Shown: positions 17,234-27,633, counted from the first letter of the stretch. The stretch is DNA of 64,000 nucleotides from Tsuneonella sp. CC-YZS046 (GCF_035581365.1 NZ_CP141590.1:1054001-1118000), one strand, 5' to 3'. Notes: a model not told the origin generated them from the sequence alone. Numbers and translations: made by a program.

Positions 17234-19344
17234 GCGGCGGCAGCGTGTTCTGGATTGCGTTCGGCTATTGGAGCCATTTGATCGGCGCGGTTGCCTGCGT
17301 ATCGCTGGCGGTATGGCTGCTGGGCAGGAAGGAAGGGCAAGCCAATCGCTGGGCGATTATCGCCGCATTGGCATTGAGCGCCTTGTGGAGCCTGATAGCA
17401 GCCAGCACTTCTCCGATTTCCCCTGCCGCGCTGCTGTTTGAAAGCCTGCGGAATATAGGCTGGCTTGTCGCGCTGTATTTCCTGTTCGCGTCGGACGGCC
17501 GCCACGCGAGCTTGCGGCCGATCCGCCCGGTCCTGTTCGCGCTGGGTTTTGTCGAACTGCTGCTGCCCCTGGTGGTTCTCGCTTCGGTCCAGCCTGGTCT
17601 GGCCGCCTCCTTGAAGGATGCGATCTTCCATCTTCTGGTGACATTCCGCCTGATGGTCACGGTCGGAGCGCTCGTGCTTCTGCACAATCTTTACGTGGGT
17701 GCGGAGCAGGTGGCGCGCTCGATCCTGCGGTGGCCGGCGGCGGCGCTGGCCGCGATGTGGGTATACGACCTCAACTTCTACACGATCAGCTATCTGGGCG
17801 ATCGCTTTCCCATCGAACTGGCGGCGATGCGGGGATTGATTACCGCCGCCATGGTCGCGCCGCTCGCGATCGGGTTCAGCCGGCGCGCGTCCCAACTGAA
17901 ATTCAAGCCATCCCGCGTAGTGACCTTTCAGAGCCTCTCGCTGTTGGCGATCGGCGCCTATCTGGTGACCATGGTCGGGATCGCGCATTCCATCGCCCTC
18001 ATTGGCGGCGGTTTTGCCCGGCTGACCCAGATCGGTTTCGTGTTCGCGGCCAGCGTCTTTGCGCTCCTGTGGCTGCCGTCGGAGCATATGCGGCGATGGC
18101 TCCGGGTAACGGCGGTCAAGCATCTGTTCCAGCACCGCTACGATTACAGGGCGGAGTGGCTGCGTTTTACCCGGACCATCGGTCTCGCAGGAGAAGATGC
18201 GCCGCCGCTGCACGAGCGGGCGATCAAGGCGGTGGCGGATATTTGCGACAGCCCCAGCGGCCTGCTGCTGTTGCCTGGCGAAAACGGGAAGCTGGTGCTC
18301 GCCGCAAGCTGGCAATGGCCACTGGCGGATGTTCCCGCCGAGGCGATGCCGCCTTCGGCTGTTGAATTCTTCGAGCGGGAGAATTTCGTCTGCAATCTCG
18401 ACGATCTGAGGAATGGGCACGAGCAGCGCGGCGAGGCCGCGATAGTTCCGCAATGGCTGCTGGATGAAAGCAAGGCATGGACGCTTGTGCCCCTGCTCCA
18501 TTACGAGCGCCTCACAGGGCTGGTCGTGCTGGCTCATCCCCCTGTCGCCCGGCAACTGGACTGGGAGGATTTCGATCTGCTGCGCGTGGTGGGCCAGCAC
18601 CTCGCAAGCTATCTGGCCGAGCAGGCGGGGCAGGATGCGCTGAGAGAAGCCAGCAATTTCGACGAGTTCAATCGCCGCATCGCCTTCGTGATGCATGATA
18701 TCAAGAACCTTGCCAGCCAGCTTTCCCTGCTGGCACGGAACGCCGAACGCCATGCCGACAATCCTGAATTTCGGGCCGATATGCTGCTTACTCTGCGCAA
18801 CAGCGCCGACAAGCTGAATGGGTTGCTTGCGCGGCTTGGCCGCTACGGCAAGCATGGGGCCGAAACGCTCGAAGCCGTCAATCTGGACGAATGCGCCGCG
18901 GATCTCGCCAGGCGGTTCAGCGTAAGCAGCCAGATCATGGTTGTGGAAAGCCAGCCCTGCCTCGTCACCGCGAACCGCGAGGCTTTGGAGCAGGCGCTCG
19001 TGCATATCGTGCAGAATGCGATCGACGCCAGCCCGGACGATGCCTCGGTGTTCGTTCGAGTGCGGCGGGATCGCGTCGAGGGCGTGATAGAGATTGTCGA
19101 TTCAGGATGCGGAATGAGCCCTGAATTTGTCAGAACCCGCCTTTTCAAACCCTTCGTATCTTCCAAGCCTGGAGGCTTCGGTATCGGGGCCTTCGAAGCC
19201 CGCGAGTTGATCCGGGCCATGAAGGGAACTCTCGACGTGGAATCCCGGGAAGGGCTGGGCACCCGCTTCTTCATCCGCCTGCCCTTGGCCGAGATGGCGG
19301 ATCTCATCAGCAAGTTCGATTCCGGCAAGGCCGAGGTGGCATGA
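17230..19344 (+). CDS. prsK: PEP-CTERM system sensor histidine kinase PrsK
   Basis: A 704-residue membrane histidine kinase. The N-terminal 270 residues are a multi-helix membrane region. A GAF-like domain follows (about 310-460), then a short histidine box FVMHDIKNLASQL with the phosphorylated His near residue 489, and an HATPase domain with NIVQNAIDASP, DSGCGMSPEFV and the G-box KPGGFGIGAFEARELI. The layout matches the PrsK family linked to PEP-CTERM/exosortase exopolysaccharide loci. It overlaps the sugar transferase and prsR by four bases on each side. The signal it senses is unknown. Confidence 0.85.
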   Translation: MSGGSVFWIAFGYWSHLIGAVACVSLAVWLLGRKEGQANRWAIIAALALSALWSLIAASTSPISPAALLFESLRNIGWLVALYFLFASDGRHASLRPIRPVLFALGFVELLLPLVVLASVQPGLAASLKDAIFHLLVTFRLMVTVGALVLLHNLYVGAEQVARSILRWPAAALAAMWVYDLNFYTISYLGDRFPIELAAMRGLITAAMVAPLAIGFSRRASQLKFKPSRVVTFQSLSLLAIGAYLVTMVGIAHSIALIGGGFARLTQIGFVFAASVFALLWLPSEHMRRWLRVTAVKHLFQHRYDYRAEWLRFTRTIGLAGEDAPPLHERAIKAVADICDSPSGLLLLPGENGKLVLAASWQWPLADVPAEAMPPSAVEFFERENFVCNLDDLRNGHEQRGEAAIVPQWLLDESKAWTLVPLLHYERLTGLVVLAHPPVARQLDWEDFDLLRVVGQHLASYLAEQAGQDALREASNFDEFNRRIAFVMHDIKNLASQLSLLARNAERHADNPEFRADMLLTLRNSADKLNGLLARLGRYGKHGAETLEAVNLDECAADLARRFSVSSQIMVVESQPCLVTANREALEQALVHIVQNAIDASPDDASVFVRVRRDRVEGVIEIVDSGCGMSPEFVRTRLFKPFVSSKPGGFGIGAFEARELIRAMKGTLDVESREGLGTRFFIRLPLAEMADLISKFDSGKAEVA

Positions 19345-20723
19345 TGGCCCAACCGCAGATCAATGCAAGCAAACCGAAGATACTCGTCGTCGAAGACGAT
19401 CCGGGCCTGCAGGCTCAACTCAAATGGGCCTATGAGGATTTCGAGGTGATAGTTGTCGGGGATCGTCCGGCGGCTATCGCGGCATTGCGCGCCGAGGAGC
19501 CTGTCGTCGTCACGCTGGACCTGGGGCTGCCGCCCGATCCCGACGGAACCAGCGAGGGTTTCGCTCTGCTGGATGAGATCATGGCGATTAAGCCCGATAC
19601 CAAGGTGATTGTCGCATCCGGCCATGGCGCGCGGGAAAGCGCGCTGAAGGCAATCGATAGCGGCGCATACGACTTCTACCAGAAGCCGGTCGACATCGAG
19701 CAATTGGGCCTCATTGTTCGGCGGGCGATCAACCTGCATCGGATCGAGGAAGAAAACCGCAGGCTGGCGGCAAAGGCGGACGGCGGCAATCGCGTGCTGG
19801 GCGGGCTGATTACCGCTGCTCCGGAAATGATCCGCGTCGCGCGCACCATCGAGCGCGTGGCCAATGCCAATGTTTCCGTGATGCTGCTCGGCGCCAGCGG
19901 CACGGGCAAGGAATTGCTGGCTCGCGGGCTTCACGATGCGAGCGGCCGAAAAGGCGGGGCCTTTGTCGCCATCAATTGCGCAGCGATCCCGGAAAACCTT
20001 CTGGAAAGCGAGCTTTTCGGGCATGAGAAAGGCGCGTTCACCGGCGCCGTGAAAACCACCGAGGGCAAGATCGAGCAGGCCCATGGCGGCACCCTGTTTC
20101 TGGATGAGGTGGGCGACATTCCGCTGCCTCTTCAGGTCAAGCTGCTGCGCTTCCTGCAGGAGCGGACGATCGAACGGATCGGCGGACGTAAATCCATTTC
20201 CGTGGACACCCGGATCGTTTGCGCCACCCATCAGAATCTGGAAGCCATGATCGGCGATGGACGGTTCCGGGAAGATCTTTTCTATCGTCTCGCGGAAATC
20301 GTGGTGAAGATACCATCGCTTGCCGAACGGCCGGGCGATGCGACCTTGCTCGCCAAGGCATTTCTCAAGCGCTTCTCCCAGGAAATGAACCCGCAGGTGA
20401 AAGGGTTCGCCGCGGATGCATTGGCCGCGATCGATGGCTGGGGCTGGCCGGGAAATGTTCGCGAACTGGAAAACCGGGTCAAGCGGGCCGTAATCATGGC
20501 CGATGGCAAAATGATCCACGCATCCGATCTCGATCTGGAAGGCGAGGAAGACGAAGCGGCCCAACCCCTCAATCTCAAGAGTGCGCGCGAAGCGGCGGAC
20601 CGGAAAGTGATCCGTCATGCGCTCGCACGCAGCGAAGGCAATATCTCAAGCACGGCCAAGCTGCTGGGCATCAGCCGCCCCACCCTGTACGACCTCCTTA
20701 AGCAGTATGATCTGCAAGGCTGA
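19341..20723 (+). CDS. prsR: PEP-CTERM system response regulator PrsR (sigma-54 activator)
   Basis: 460 residues with an N-terminal receiver domain ([15 protein letters not shown], phospho-acceptor Asp in [13 protein letters not shown]), a central AAA+ sigma-54 interaction domain (Walker [22 protein letters not shown] loop in [10 protein letters not shown], Walker [10 protein letters not shown]) and a Fis-type helix-turn-helix end ([22 protein letters not shown]). It should activate RpoN-dependent promoters after phosphorylation by PrsK. No -24/-12 promoter is obvious in the 149 bases before the operon, so its targets probably lie elsewhere. Confidence 0.9.
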   Translation: MMAQPQINASKPKILVVEDDPGLQAQLKWAYEDFEVIVVGDRPAAIAALRAEEPVVVTLDLGLPPDPDGTSEGFALLDEIMAIKPDTKVIVASGHGARESALKAIDSGAYDFYQKPVDIEQLGLIVRRAINLHRIEEENRRLAAKADGGNRVLGGLITAAPEMIRVARTIERVANANVSVMLLGASGTGKELLARGLHDASGRKGGAFVAINCAAIPENLLESELFGHEKGAFTGAVKTTEGKIEQAHGGTLFLDEVGDIPLPLQVKLLRFLQERTIERIGGRKSISVDTRIVCATHQNLEAMIGDGRFREDLFYRLAEIVVKIPSLAERPGDATLLAKAFLKRFSQEMNPQVKGFAADALAAIDGWGWPGNVRELENRVKRAVIMADGKMIHASDLDLEGEEDEAAQPLNLKSAREAADRKVIRHALARSEGNISSTAKLLGISRPTLYDLLKQYDLQG

Positions 20724-22524
20724 CCGCAAGCGATCGAGGCCCTGGCTTGTGGTGCTGCCGGCGATCCTGCTGGCCGGGCCAGCGCTGGGCGAAGGGCGGG
20801 GTAATCTGGCGGATGCCCGCGAGGCCTTGCGCCGTGGCGACGGCATCGCGGCAGAGGCCTTGCTGCGCGATGCGCTTCACCGTGGAACCCCCGCCCGCGA
20901 GGTAGCCGCGCAGATGGGCGAAGCGGAATTGCTGCAGCAAGATTTCCTGGAAGCGGGGCGCTGGCTTCGTCCGGGAGATTTCTCCTCATCGGAACAGGCT
21001 CACGGTTACCGGATGCTAGGCCGGTTGGAGATGATGGAAGGCGATCTCGAAGCGGCTGGCAAGGCCTTCGATGAAGCGCTGCGAGCCGCCCCCCGAAATG
21101 CAGTGCTCTGGGTCGATATAGGCCGTTTGCGTTATCTGGCTGGGGATCAGTTCGCCGCACTCGATGCCGCTGAACGTGCGCTCCAGATCGAACCCAAGGA
21201 GCCGGGCGCGCTGGAGTTTCGAGGCCAGCTCATTCGCGACAGCAAGGGCGCGCGCGCTGCCCTGCCATTCTTCGCCGCTGCGCTCAAGCAGGCGCCGGAC
21301 AACCTGAGCATCCTTGGCGAGTATGCCGCAACGCTGGGCGAGGCGGGCCGGGCCCGCGATATGCTCGCCATCACTCGCCGCATGATCGAAATCGATCGTC
21401 GCGATCCGCGCGCATTCTATCTGCAAGCGGTGCTGGCGGCCCGAGCCGGTAAGGACGATCTTGCCCGGCGGCTGCTGTGGCGGACAGGAGATGCCTATCG
21501 CAAGACACCGGCCGCGATGCTCCTGACAGGCGTGCTGGAACTGCGCGTGGGAAATGTGCAGACGGCGGCGGATGTCCTTGACGCCTTGTGGCGGATGCAG
21601 CCCGACAATGGGCAGGTCGCGGTGCTGGTGGCCCGGGCGCTGCAACTGGATGGAAGGCATGCCGAGCTTGTCAGCCGGTTTGCCGAGCTGGCGCGCAGGG
21701 GGGATGCATCGCCCTATCTGCTGGAAGTCGTGGGCCGTTCCTACGAAGCCCTTGAACGGCGCGACGAAGCGGCGTTTTTCCTGGATCGCGCCGCCATGTT
21801 GAAGGGTGGCCTCGTTGCCGCCTTACCTGATTCTGCTCCCCTCGATGTCCTGGAAGCCCGCTGGCGGGACGCCCCTGGCGAGCCGAGGCGAATACTTTCC
21901 TTGGTCCGGCAACTCCTGGCGTTCGGGCACTATGCGAAGGCGCAATCCATCGTGGCGGAAGTCCGGGGCAAGTTTCCCGGTTCGAGCGATGTCCTGTTTC
22001 TTTCCGGCGATGTCGAGTTGATGGCTGGCAATCCGCAAGCGGCTCTCGAACATTATCGCCGTGTCGCGCGTATTCGCATGTCCGGAATATTGATGGAAAG
22101 AATGGTTAAGGCCGAGCTTGCATTGGGCCAGGCCCAATCGGCGAAATCCATGATCGTCGCCTATTTCCTCCAGCACCCGATGGATGATTCGGCATCGTCG
22201 CGAATCGCGCAATTCGCGGCGGACAGGAAGGATTGGCAGCGCGCCGAGGCAGTGCTCGCATTCGCCTTGCGCCAAGGCGGCAATGCCCGCGATCCTTTGC
22301 TGCTTGCCAGATCCGCTCTGGCGCATGTCGGTTTGGGAGATAGCAAGGCGGCCCTGGCCGAGGCACGGAAGGCATATCGCTTGCAGCCGGGAAATGCCTA
22401 TATAACAAGAGTATATGGCTTGACTTTAAAGGCAGCAGGCGAAGAAGGCAGTTCTGGCACGATGCTGGCCAAGGCGGAGCGGCTTTCAACCGCAACCGGG
22501 AGCACTGCTCTGGGGCAGCCCTGA
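20707..22524 (+). CDS. TPR-repeat protein of the PEP-CTERM regulatory operon
   Basis: 605 residues from the ATG at 20707, overlapping the last 17 bases of prsR. A hydrophobic N-terminus (WLVVLPAILLAGPALGEG) looks like a signal peptide, so the protein is probably periplasmic. Most of it is helical tetratricopeptide-like repeats, for example AREALRRGDGIAAEALLRDALHRG, FDEALRAAPRNAVLWVDIGRLRYLAGDQFAALDAAERAL and ALAEARKAYRLQPGNAYITRVYGLTLKAAG. It resembles the TPR (PrsT-like) proteins of exosortase loci but is shorter than the about 900 residues I recall for those. Confidence 0.8.
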   Translation: MICKADRKRSRPWLVVLPAILLAGPALGEGRGNLADAREALRRGDGIAAEALLRDALHRGTPAREVAAQMGEAELLQQDFLEAGRWLRPGDFSSSEQAHGYRMLGRLEMMEGDLEAAGKAFDEALRAAPRNAVLWVDIGRLRYLAGDQFAALDAAERALQIEPKEPGALEFRGQLIRDSKGARAALPFFAAALKQAPDNLSILGEYAATLGEAGRARDMLAITRRMIEIDRRDPRAFYLQAVLAARAGKDDLARRLLWRTGDAYRKTPAAMLLTGVLELRVGNVQTAADVLDALWRMQPDNGQVAVLVARALQLDGRHAELVSRFAELARRGDASPYLLEVVGRSYEALERRDEAAFFLDRAAMLKGGLVAALPDSAPLDVLEARWRDAPGEPRRILSLVRQLLAFGHYAKAQSIVAEVRGKFPGSSDVLFLSGDVELMAGNPQAALEHYRRVARIRMSGILMERMVKAELALGQAQSAKSMIVAYFLQHPMDDSASSRIAQFAADRKDWQRAEAVLAFALRQGGNARDPLLLARSALAHVGLGDSKAALAEARKAYRLQPGNAYITRVYGLTLKAAGEEGSSGTMLAKAERLSTATGSTALGQP

Positions 22525-22805
22525 TCGCATCCCAAAAAGAAAGAGCGACCTTGGCGGCCGCCCTTTCCTCCTCTCCCAACTCTCTTCGAATATCTATGCC
22601 GGGGGATTCGGTAACTGGCAAGGGGGGCGCTGCAGTTCCCCCAGGCTGTGCCATACCGCACCGAATGCGCGGCATGAATGGCATGGCATGAATCGATTAA
22701 CCGTATCCACTGGACAGACCCGGCTAGTGCGGGCACGAGGCCCCAAAATTCAGGAAGGGCCGGGCAGGGGGCAATAGAATCAGTGAGAAAGCCGGTGGCC
22801 GCAAA

Positions 22806-23774
22806 ATGATCTTTCGAAATTTGTCCCGCGTCGATCCCTTGGTCAGGCTGATTTTCGCGGCATTGCTTCTTGCTTCCTTTCTCCCTGCCCGGGGCGATAT
22901 CCGTCCATATGCCCAGAGCGTTTCGGATTGCGCGATTTTCGTGCTGTTCTTTCTCAATGGCCTGCGGCTTCCGCGCGCGGAAGTGGTGCGCGGCATCGGG
23001 CATTGGCGTTTCCTGCTTCCTCTGGCTTGCTTTGTATTCCTGGCCATGACGCTGATTGGCTGGGGCATGGTGAAGGCCACAAGCCCATTTCTCCCGCCGA
23101 TGGTGGCTATCGGCTTCCTGTATCTGGGCGCTCTTCCTTCGACGGTTCAGTCCGCCACCGCCTACAGCTCCCTTGCTGGCGGCAATGTCGCGAATTCGGT
23201 GATCGCGGCGGCACTGTTGAATGTGATGGGGGTCTTCATCACCGCGCCGCTGTTTTCCGCGATTGCAGGCGGGGCGCAGAACGGCATGGGCGTGAACGGC
23301 CTGGTGAACGTGGTGGTGATGTTGCTGCTGCCATTCGCTATTGGGCAGTTCGCGCAAGGCTGGCTGCGAGGCTGGGTCGTCGATCATCGGTCGCTGGTGA
23401 CATGGATGGATCGCATGTCGATTGCAATCGCCGTCTATGTCGCCTTTTCCGGTGCTGTCGATGAGGGGATATGGACCCGGATCGGTCTCGGCGAATGGGG
23501 TATCCTGATCGCTGCAACGGGTGTCATGCTGATCTTCGCCTTCTACGGCGCGTGGTTTCTTGGCGGATCGATCGGGCTGGATCGTCCGGACCGCATCGCG
23601 TTTCTATATGCGGGGGCGCAGAAGAGCATTGCCATGGGGGCGCCGCTGGCAACCATCATGTTTCCCCATCACATTGCGGGGCTCGTGCTGTTACCGGCGC
23701 TTATCTATCACCTGGCGCAATTGGTGATTTCGGCGCCGCTCGCCAATCGCCTTCGCGCCGATTGGGCCAATTAG
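22806..23774 (+). CDS. Bile acid:sodium symporter (SBF) family transporter
   Basis: 322 residues with about nine to ten membrane helices. It belongs to the SBF-like/YfeH branch: the conserved segments ALPSTVQSATAYSSLAGGNVANSVIAAALLNVMGVFITAP (around residues 110-150) and AGAQKSIAMGAPLATIMFP (near 270) are the two signature crossing helices. The true substrate of this branch is unknown. It converges with the DUF475 gene, the two coding ends overlapping by four bases. Confidence 0.85.
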   Translation: MIFRNLSRVDPLVRLIFAALLLASFLPARGDIRPYAQSVSDCAIFVLFFLNGLRLPRAEVVRGIGHWRFLLPLACFVFLAMTLIGWGMVKATSPFLPPMVAIGFLYLGALPSTVQSATAYSSLAGGNVANSVIAAALLNVMGVFITAPLFSAIAGGAQNGMGVNGLVNVVVMLLLPFAIGQFAQGWLRGWVVDHRSLVTWMDRMSIAIAVYVAFSGAVDEGIWTRIGLGEWGILIAATGVMLIFAFYGAWFLGGSIGLDRPDRIAFLYAGAQKSIAMGAPLATIMFPHHIAGLVLLPALIYHLAQLVISAPLANRLRADWAN

Positions 23775-24814
23775 GAGATTGCCGGCGCTTTGCGATTGTG
23801 CCGCACCGACCACCACAGCGATATTCCGATGAGCGTTGCCCCGATCAGGCCGGTGATAGTCTCGGGAATATGGAATCGGGCCGAAAGCAGCATGATCGCG
23901 GCCAGGACCAGGATGGCCCAGAATGCGCCATGCTCCAGATAGCGATATTCCGAGAGCGTGCCTTTCTGGACCAGCATGATGGTCATCGACCGGACGAACA
24001 TTGCGCCGATCGACAAGCCCAGGGCTATCACGATCATATTGTTCGACAGGGCGAAGGCCCCAATCACGCCGTCAAAGGAGAAGCTGCTGTCCAGAACCTG
24101 CAGATAAAGAAATCCGCCGAGGCCCGAACGCACGACCGCGCCTTGCGCCTTGGCGGCTGCCTCGCGCAGCTCGAGGATCGTTCCAATGGCCTCGACCGTG
24201 ATGAAAGTGACAATTCCCAACATGCCCGCGACGAGGAAAGTATGCGCTTCATCGCTCGGCAGCATCGATGAAATGCCCCACAGGGTCAGCAGCAACAGTC
24301 CGATTTCCGCCGCGGGAACGGCGGATATGCTGGCAAGCCGTCTCTCGATCGCTGCAATCCAGTGAATCTCCTTGTCCGCGTCGAAGAAGAACTTCAATCC
24401 CACCATGGCAAGGAAGGCGCCGCCGAAACCGGCAATGCCGACATGAGCGGACGAAACGATCCGTTCATACTCCGCGGGCTGGTTGAGTGAGAGCCGGATA
24501 GTGTCGATCGGCCCCAGTCCCGCTGCAATCGCGACGATGGCGAGGGGAAACAGCACGCGCATGCCGAACACGGCAATCGCCATGCCCCAGGTAAGGAAGC
24601 GCTTCTGCCAGATCTCGTCCATCTCTTCGAGCACGGTCGCATTGACCACCGCATTGTCGAAGCTGAGGGAAACCTCGAGCACCGACAGCACGGCGACGAT
24701 CCACAAAAGCTGCGCGGTAGCGGTGAGATTGCCGCTTTGTGCCCATCCATACCATGCGGCGAGCGCAAAGCAGGTGAGGGTGAAGATGATTGAGCCGCGA
24801 TAAAAGCGAAGCAA
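23771..24814 (-). CDS. DUF475 (TerC-like) integral membrane protein
   Basis: 347 residues with about ten membrane helices. Acidic residues lie inside helices in the style of TerC/MntP metal exporters: LEVSLSFDNAVVNATVLEEMD at about residue 47 and SSFSFDGVIGAFALSNNMIVIALGL near 245. These paired S-F-D-(N/G) motifs define DUF475. A role in metal-ion export or membrane protein metalation is suggested for the wider superfamily; nothing specific can be said here. The gene overlaps the SBF gene end. Confidence 0.85.
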   Translation of the reverse strand: MLRFYRGSIIFTLTCFALAAWYGWAQSGNLTATAQLLWIVAVLSVLEVSLSFDNAVVNATVLEEMDEIWQKRFLTWGMAIAVFGMRVLFPLAIVAIAAGLGPIDTIRLSLNQPAEYERIVSSAHVGIAGFGGAFLAMVGLKFFFDADKEIHWIAAIERRLASISAVPAAEIGLLLLTLWGISSMLPSDEAHTFLVAGMLGIVTFITVEAIGTILELREAAAKAQGAVVRSGLGGFLYLQVLDSSFSFDGVIGAFALSNNMIVIALGLSIGAMFVRSMTIMLVQKGTLSEYRYLEHGAFWAILVLAAIMLLSARFHIPETITGLIGATLIGISLWWSVRHNRKAPAIS

Positions 24815-24924
24815 TTCCGGTTTCCCTTCGAAAAAATGCGGCTCGGGCTAGGAGGAGTTGTCGATCCGCGCAAGCACTTCCGGCTGGGATCTATCTGCTG
24901 AGGCGGCTTTTCCGGCAGCCTCGG

Positions 24925-25797
24925 TCAGCCCTTGGGTTGATATGTCTGCTCGGGGGCGGGAAATGTGCGGTCTTTCACTTCCTGGGCATAACGAACGACC
25001 GCGCGCTCTATCGTCTCCGCAATGTTTTCATATCGCTTCACGAAACGCGGGACCCGCTCGAACATGCCGAGCATGTCTTCGGTCACGAGGACCTGTCCGT
25101 CGCATTGGGCCGATCCGCCGATACCGATGGTCAGGCAGGAAACTGCCTTCGTGATTTCGATGGCGATGGGTTCCACCACCCCTTCCACCACGATCGCGAA
25201 GGCGCCGGCCTCGTCCAGGGCCACCGCATCGCTGACGATCTTCTGTGCTTCGGCATCGCTGCGACCCCGCGCCATATAGCCTCCGAGGATATTGACCGCC
25301 TGCGGGGTCAGGCCGACATGGCCCATCACCGGGATGCCGCGCGCATTAAGAAAGGCCACGGTTTCCGCCATCGCCGCGCCGCCTTCGAGCTTTACGGCCG
25401 CAGCCCCGCTTTGCTTGAGCAGGTAGGACGCATTCTCGAACGCCTGCTCGGGGGATTTTTCATAGCTTCCGAACGGCATGTCGACAGCGACCACGGTATG
25501 ATAGCTGCCCCGCACCACGGCGGCGGCATGATTGGCCATCATCTCGAGCGTGACCGGAATGGTGGATGGCAGGCCGTAGATCACCTGGCCGAGCGAATCC
25601 CCCACCAGCAGAAGATCGCAATGCGCGTCGAGCAATTGCGCTTGCCGCGCGGTATAGGCGGTCAGCATCACCACCGGCTCGGCCGTAACGCCATCCTTCT
25701 TGCGCTGGCGGATGGCCGGAACAGTGAGCCGCTTCATCGGCGCCGGTGTGGGGTTGGCGCGGCTGGTCGAGGTGTCGAGCTGGAAGGTCGTGGACAT
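24925..25797 (-). CDS. panB: 3-methyl-2-oxobutanoate hydroxymethyltransferase
   Basis: First step of pantothenate synthesis: ketoisovalerate plus methylene-THF gives ketopantoate. 290 residues forming a TIM barrel with the signature MLTAYTARQAQLLDAHCDLLLVGDSLGQVIYG near residues 45-75, AVKLEGGAA, VMGHVGLTPQAVNILGGY and AIVVEGVVEPIA. The N-terminal 30 residues are a less conserved extension. Its substrate comes from the ilv pathway encoded about 20 kb away. It is divergent from the amino acid permease gene. Confidence 0.94.
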   Translation of the reverse strand: MSTTFQLDTSTSRANPTPAPMKRLTVPAIRQRKKDGVTAEPVVMLTAYTARQAQLLDAHCDLLLVGDSLGQVIYGLPSTIPVTLEMMANHAAAVVRGSYHTVVAVDMPFGSYEKSPEQAFENASYLLKQSGAAAVKLEGGAAMAETVAFLNARGIPVMGHVGLTPQAVNILGGYMARGRSDAEAQKIVSDAVALDEAGAFAIVVEGVVEPIAIEITKAVSCLTIGIGGSAQCDGQVLVTEDMLGMFERVPRFVKRYENIAETIERAVVRYAQEVKDRTFPAPEQTYQPKG

Positions 25798-25949
25798 GGC
25801 TGCGTTCTAGCGCCAGTTCGGCGGTGGGGAAAGCCGTCGCGCCACGATATGCGTAAGCTGGGGAAATGCCATCGGTCCTCGCTTGTCAAAGATGCTGAGT
25901 CCGGTAGCTTCTTGCGCTTATCCATGCGTTCAGGGTTTCGGGGGGGCAT

Positions 25950-27545
25950 ATGCTCGGTCGCGTCAAATCGCTTGATGCCATTATGGCAACTGCGGAAAAG
26001 AAATCCCTCCACCGCTCCTTGGGTCCGGTGCAGCTGACCTTGCTGGGGGTCGGCGCTGTTATCGGGACCGGGATATTCGTCCTGACCGCGGCTGCGGCCC
26101 AGAAGGCCGGCCCGGGCATGGTGTGGAGCTTCGTTATCGCGGGCTTCGTATGCGCTGTAGCCGCCCTTTGCTATTCAGAGCTTGCCTCCATGGTCCCGGT
26201 GTCCGGCTCTGCCTATACCTACAGCTATGCGGTGATGGGGGAATTGATTGCCTGGACGGTTGGTTGGGCTTTGATCCTTGAATATGCCGTGGCCGCTTCG
26301 GCGGTTTCCGTCGGCTGGTCCGGCTATTTCATGGGGCTGGTCAAGAGTTGGACGGGATTTGAATTGCCCACGGCATTGGCGGCGGGGCCGACCTGGTCGA
26401 TGAACGGCTGGCTGCCGCATGCCGATTTTTCCACCGGGGTAATCAATGTGCCGGCCATTGTGGTGGCCCTGAGCGTAACCTGGCTGCTGATGATCGGAAC
26501 CAGGGAAAGCGCGGTTTTCAATGCAGTGCTGGTGGCCATCAAGGTCACGGCGCTGACGATGTTCATAGCGCTTACCCTCCCGATTCTGGAGCGTGAGCAT
26601 TTCGCTCCTTTTACGCCTAACGGCTGGTTCGGTCCGGCGGGAACCACCGGAATGGGCGTGGTTGGCGCGGCCGCCTCGATCTTCTTCGCATATGTGGGCT
26701 TCGATGCGGTTTCCACCGCGGCCGAGGAAACGAAGAATCCGCAGCGGAACGTGCCCATCGGCCTGATCGGCAGCCTGGGCATATGCACGGTGTTCTATCT
26801 GCTGGTCGCGGCAGGCGCGATCGGTGCGATCGGTTCACAGCCCACAGCGCTGGGGATCGCGCCCGGCTCGGCGGAATTCAACCAGCAATGCGCGGCGCTT
26901 GCGGCGCAGGGCAAGGAACCGCTGGTCTGCTCAAGGGAAGCGTTGGCGCATGTATTGCGCGCCATCAACTATACCTGGGCAGGCGACTTGATCGGCCTGG
27001 CCGCCAATCTTGCGCTGCCTTCCGTGATCCTGATGATGATGTATGGGCAGACCCGCATCTTCTTCGTGATGGCGCGGGATGGGCTGCTTCCGGAAAAGCT
27101 GGCCACCGTTCATACAAAGTGGAAGACGCCGCATGTGGTCACTCTTATCACAGGCATTGCCGTGGCGATTGCCGCCGCGCTTCTTCCGGTGGGCCAGTTG
27201 GCGGATATTTCCAATTCCGGCACCCTGTTCGCCTTCTTCATGGTAGCGATGGCGGTTATGATGCTCAGGCTGCGCGATCCGCATCGGGTGCGGCCGTTTC
27301 GCACACCCCTGATATGGATTGTAGGGCCGATCGCCACCGCGGGCTGTGTGCTGCTGTACTGGAATTTGCCCTATGACGCCAAGCTGGTCCTGCCGATTTG
27401 GGGCGCGCTCGGCCTGCTGGTCTATTTTCTCTATGGCTACCGCAAGAGCCATGTCGGCCGGGGCCTCGTGGAAGTGCACGAGGATGATCCGGAAACGCCT
27501 CCCCAACCCGTTCCACCTATGCCGGGCGGCACTCAACTGGATTAG
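25950..27545 (+). CDS. APC-family amino acid permease (CAT-like)
   Basis: 531 residues and about 12-14 membrane helices. The first helix carries LTLLGVGAVIGTGIFVLTAAAAQKAGPG, the glycine-rich substrate-binding motif of the APC superfamily, and a helix further on has FFAYVGFDAVSTAAEETKNPQRNVPIGLIGSLG, typical of cationic amino acid transporters. A loop near residues 300-330 contains two cysteines. The specific amino acid cannot be read from sequence. It stands alone, with a candidate promoter region of about 150 bases shared with panB. Confidence 0.88.
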   Translation: MLGRVKSLDAIMATAEKKSLHRSLGPVQLTLLGVGAVIGTGIFVLTAAAAQKAGPGMVWSFVIAGFVCAVAALCYSELASMVPVSGSAYTYSYAVMGELIAWTVGWALILEYAVAASAVSVGWSGYFMGLVKSWTGFELPTALAAGPTWSMNGWLPHADFSTGVINVPAIVVALSVTWLLMIGTRESAVFNAVLVAIKVTALTMFIALTLPILEREHFAPFTPNGWFGPAGTTGMGVVGAAASIFFAYVGFDAVSTAAEETKNPQRNVPIGLIGSLGICTVFYLLVAAGAIGAIGSQPTALGIAPGSAEFNQQCAALAAQGKEPLVCSREALAHVLRAINYTWAGDLIGLAANLALPSVILMMMYGQTRIFFVMARDGLLPEKLATVHTKWKTPHVVTLITGIAVAIAAALLPVGQLADISNSGTLFAFFMVAMAVMMLRLRDPHRVRPFRTPLIWIVGPIATAGCVLLYWNLPYDAKLVLPIWGALGLLVYFLYGYRKSHVGRGLVEVHEDDPETPPQPVPPMPGGTQLD

Positions 27546-27633
27546 GATGGGGGCTGCAAGCGGGGAATGATCTTCCTTGCAAGGCCGCCTTCCTGGAGAA
27601 GTCGCAGCCTTGCAAGGTCAGATGCTGGTAGTG

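Noticed and set aside
17158-19005. 615-residue minus-strand frame opposite prsK
   Set aside because: Antisense shadow of a histidine kinase with Gln/Arg/His-rich composition.
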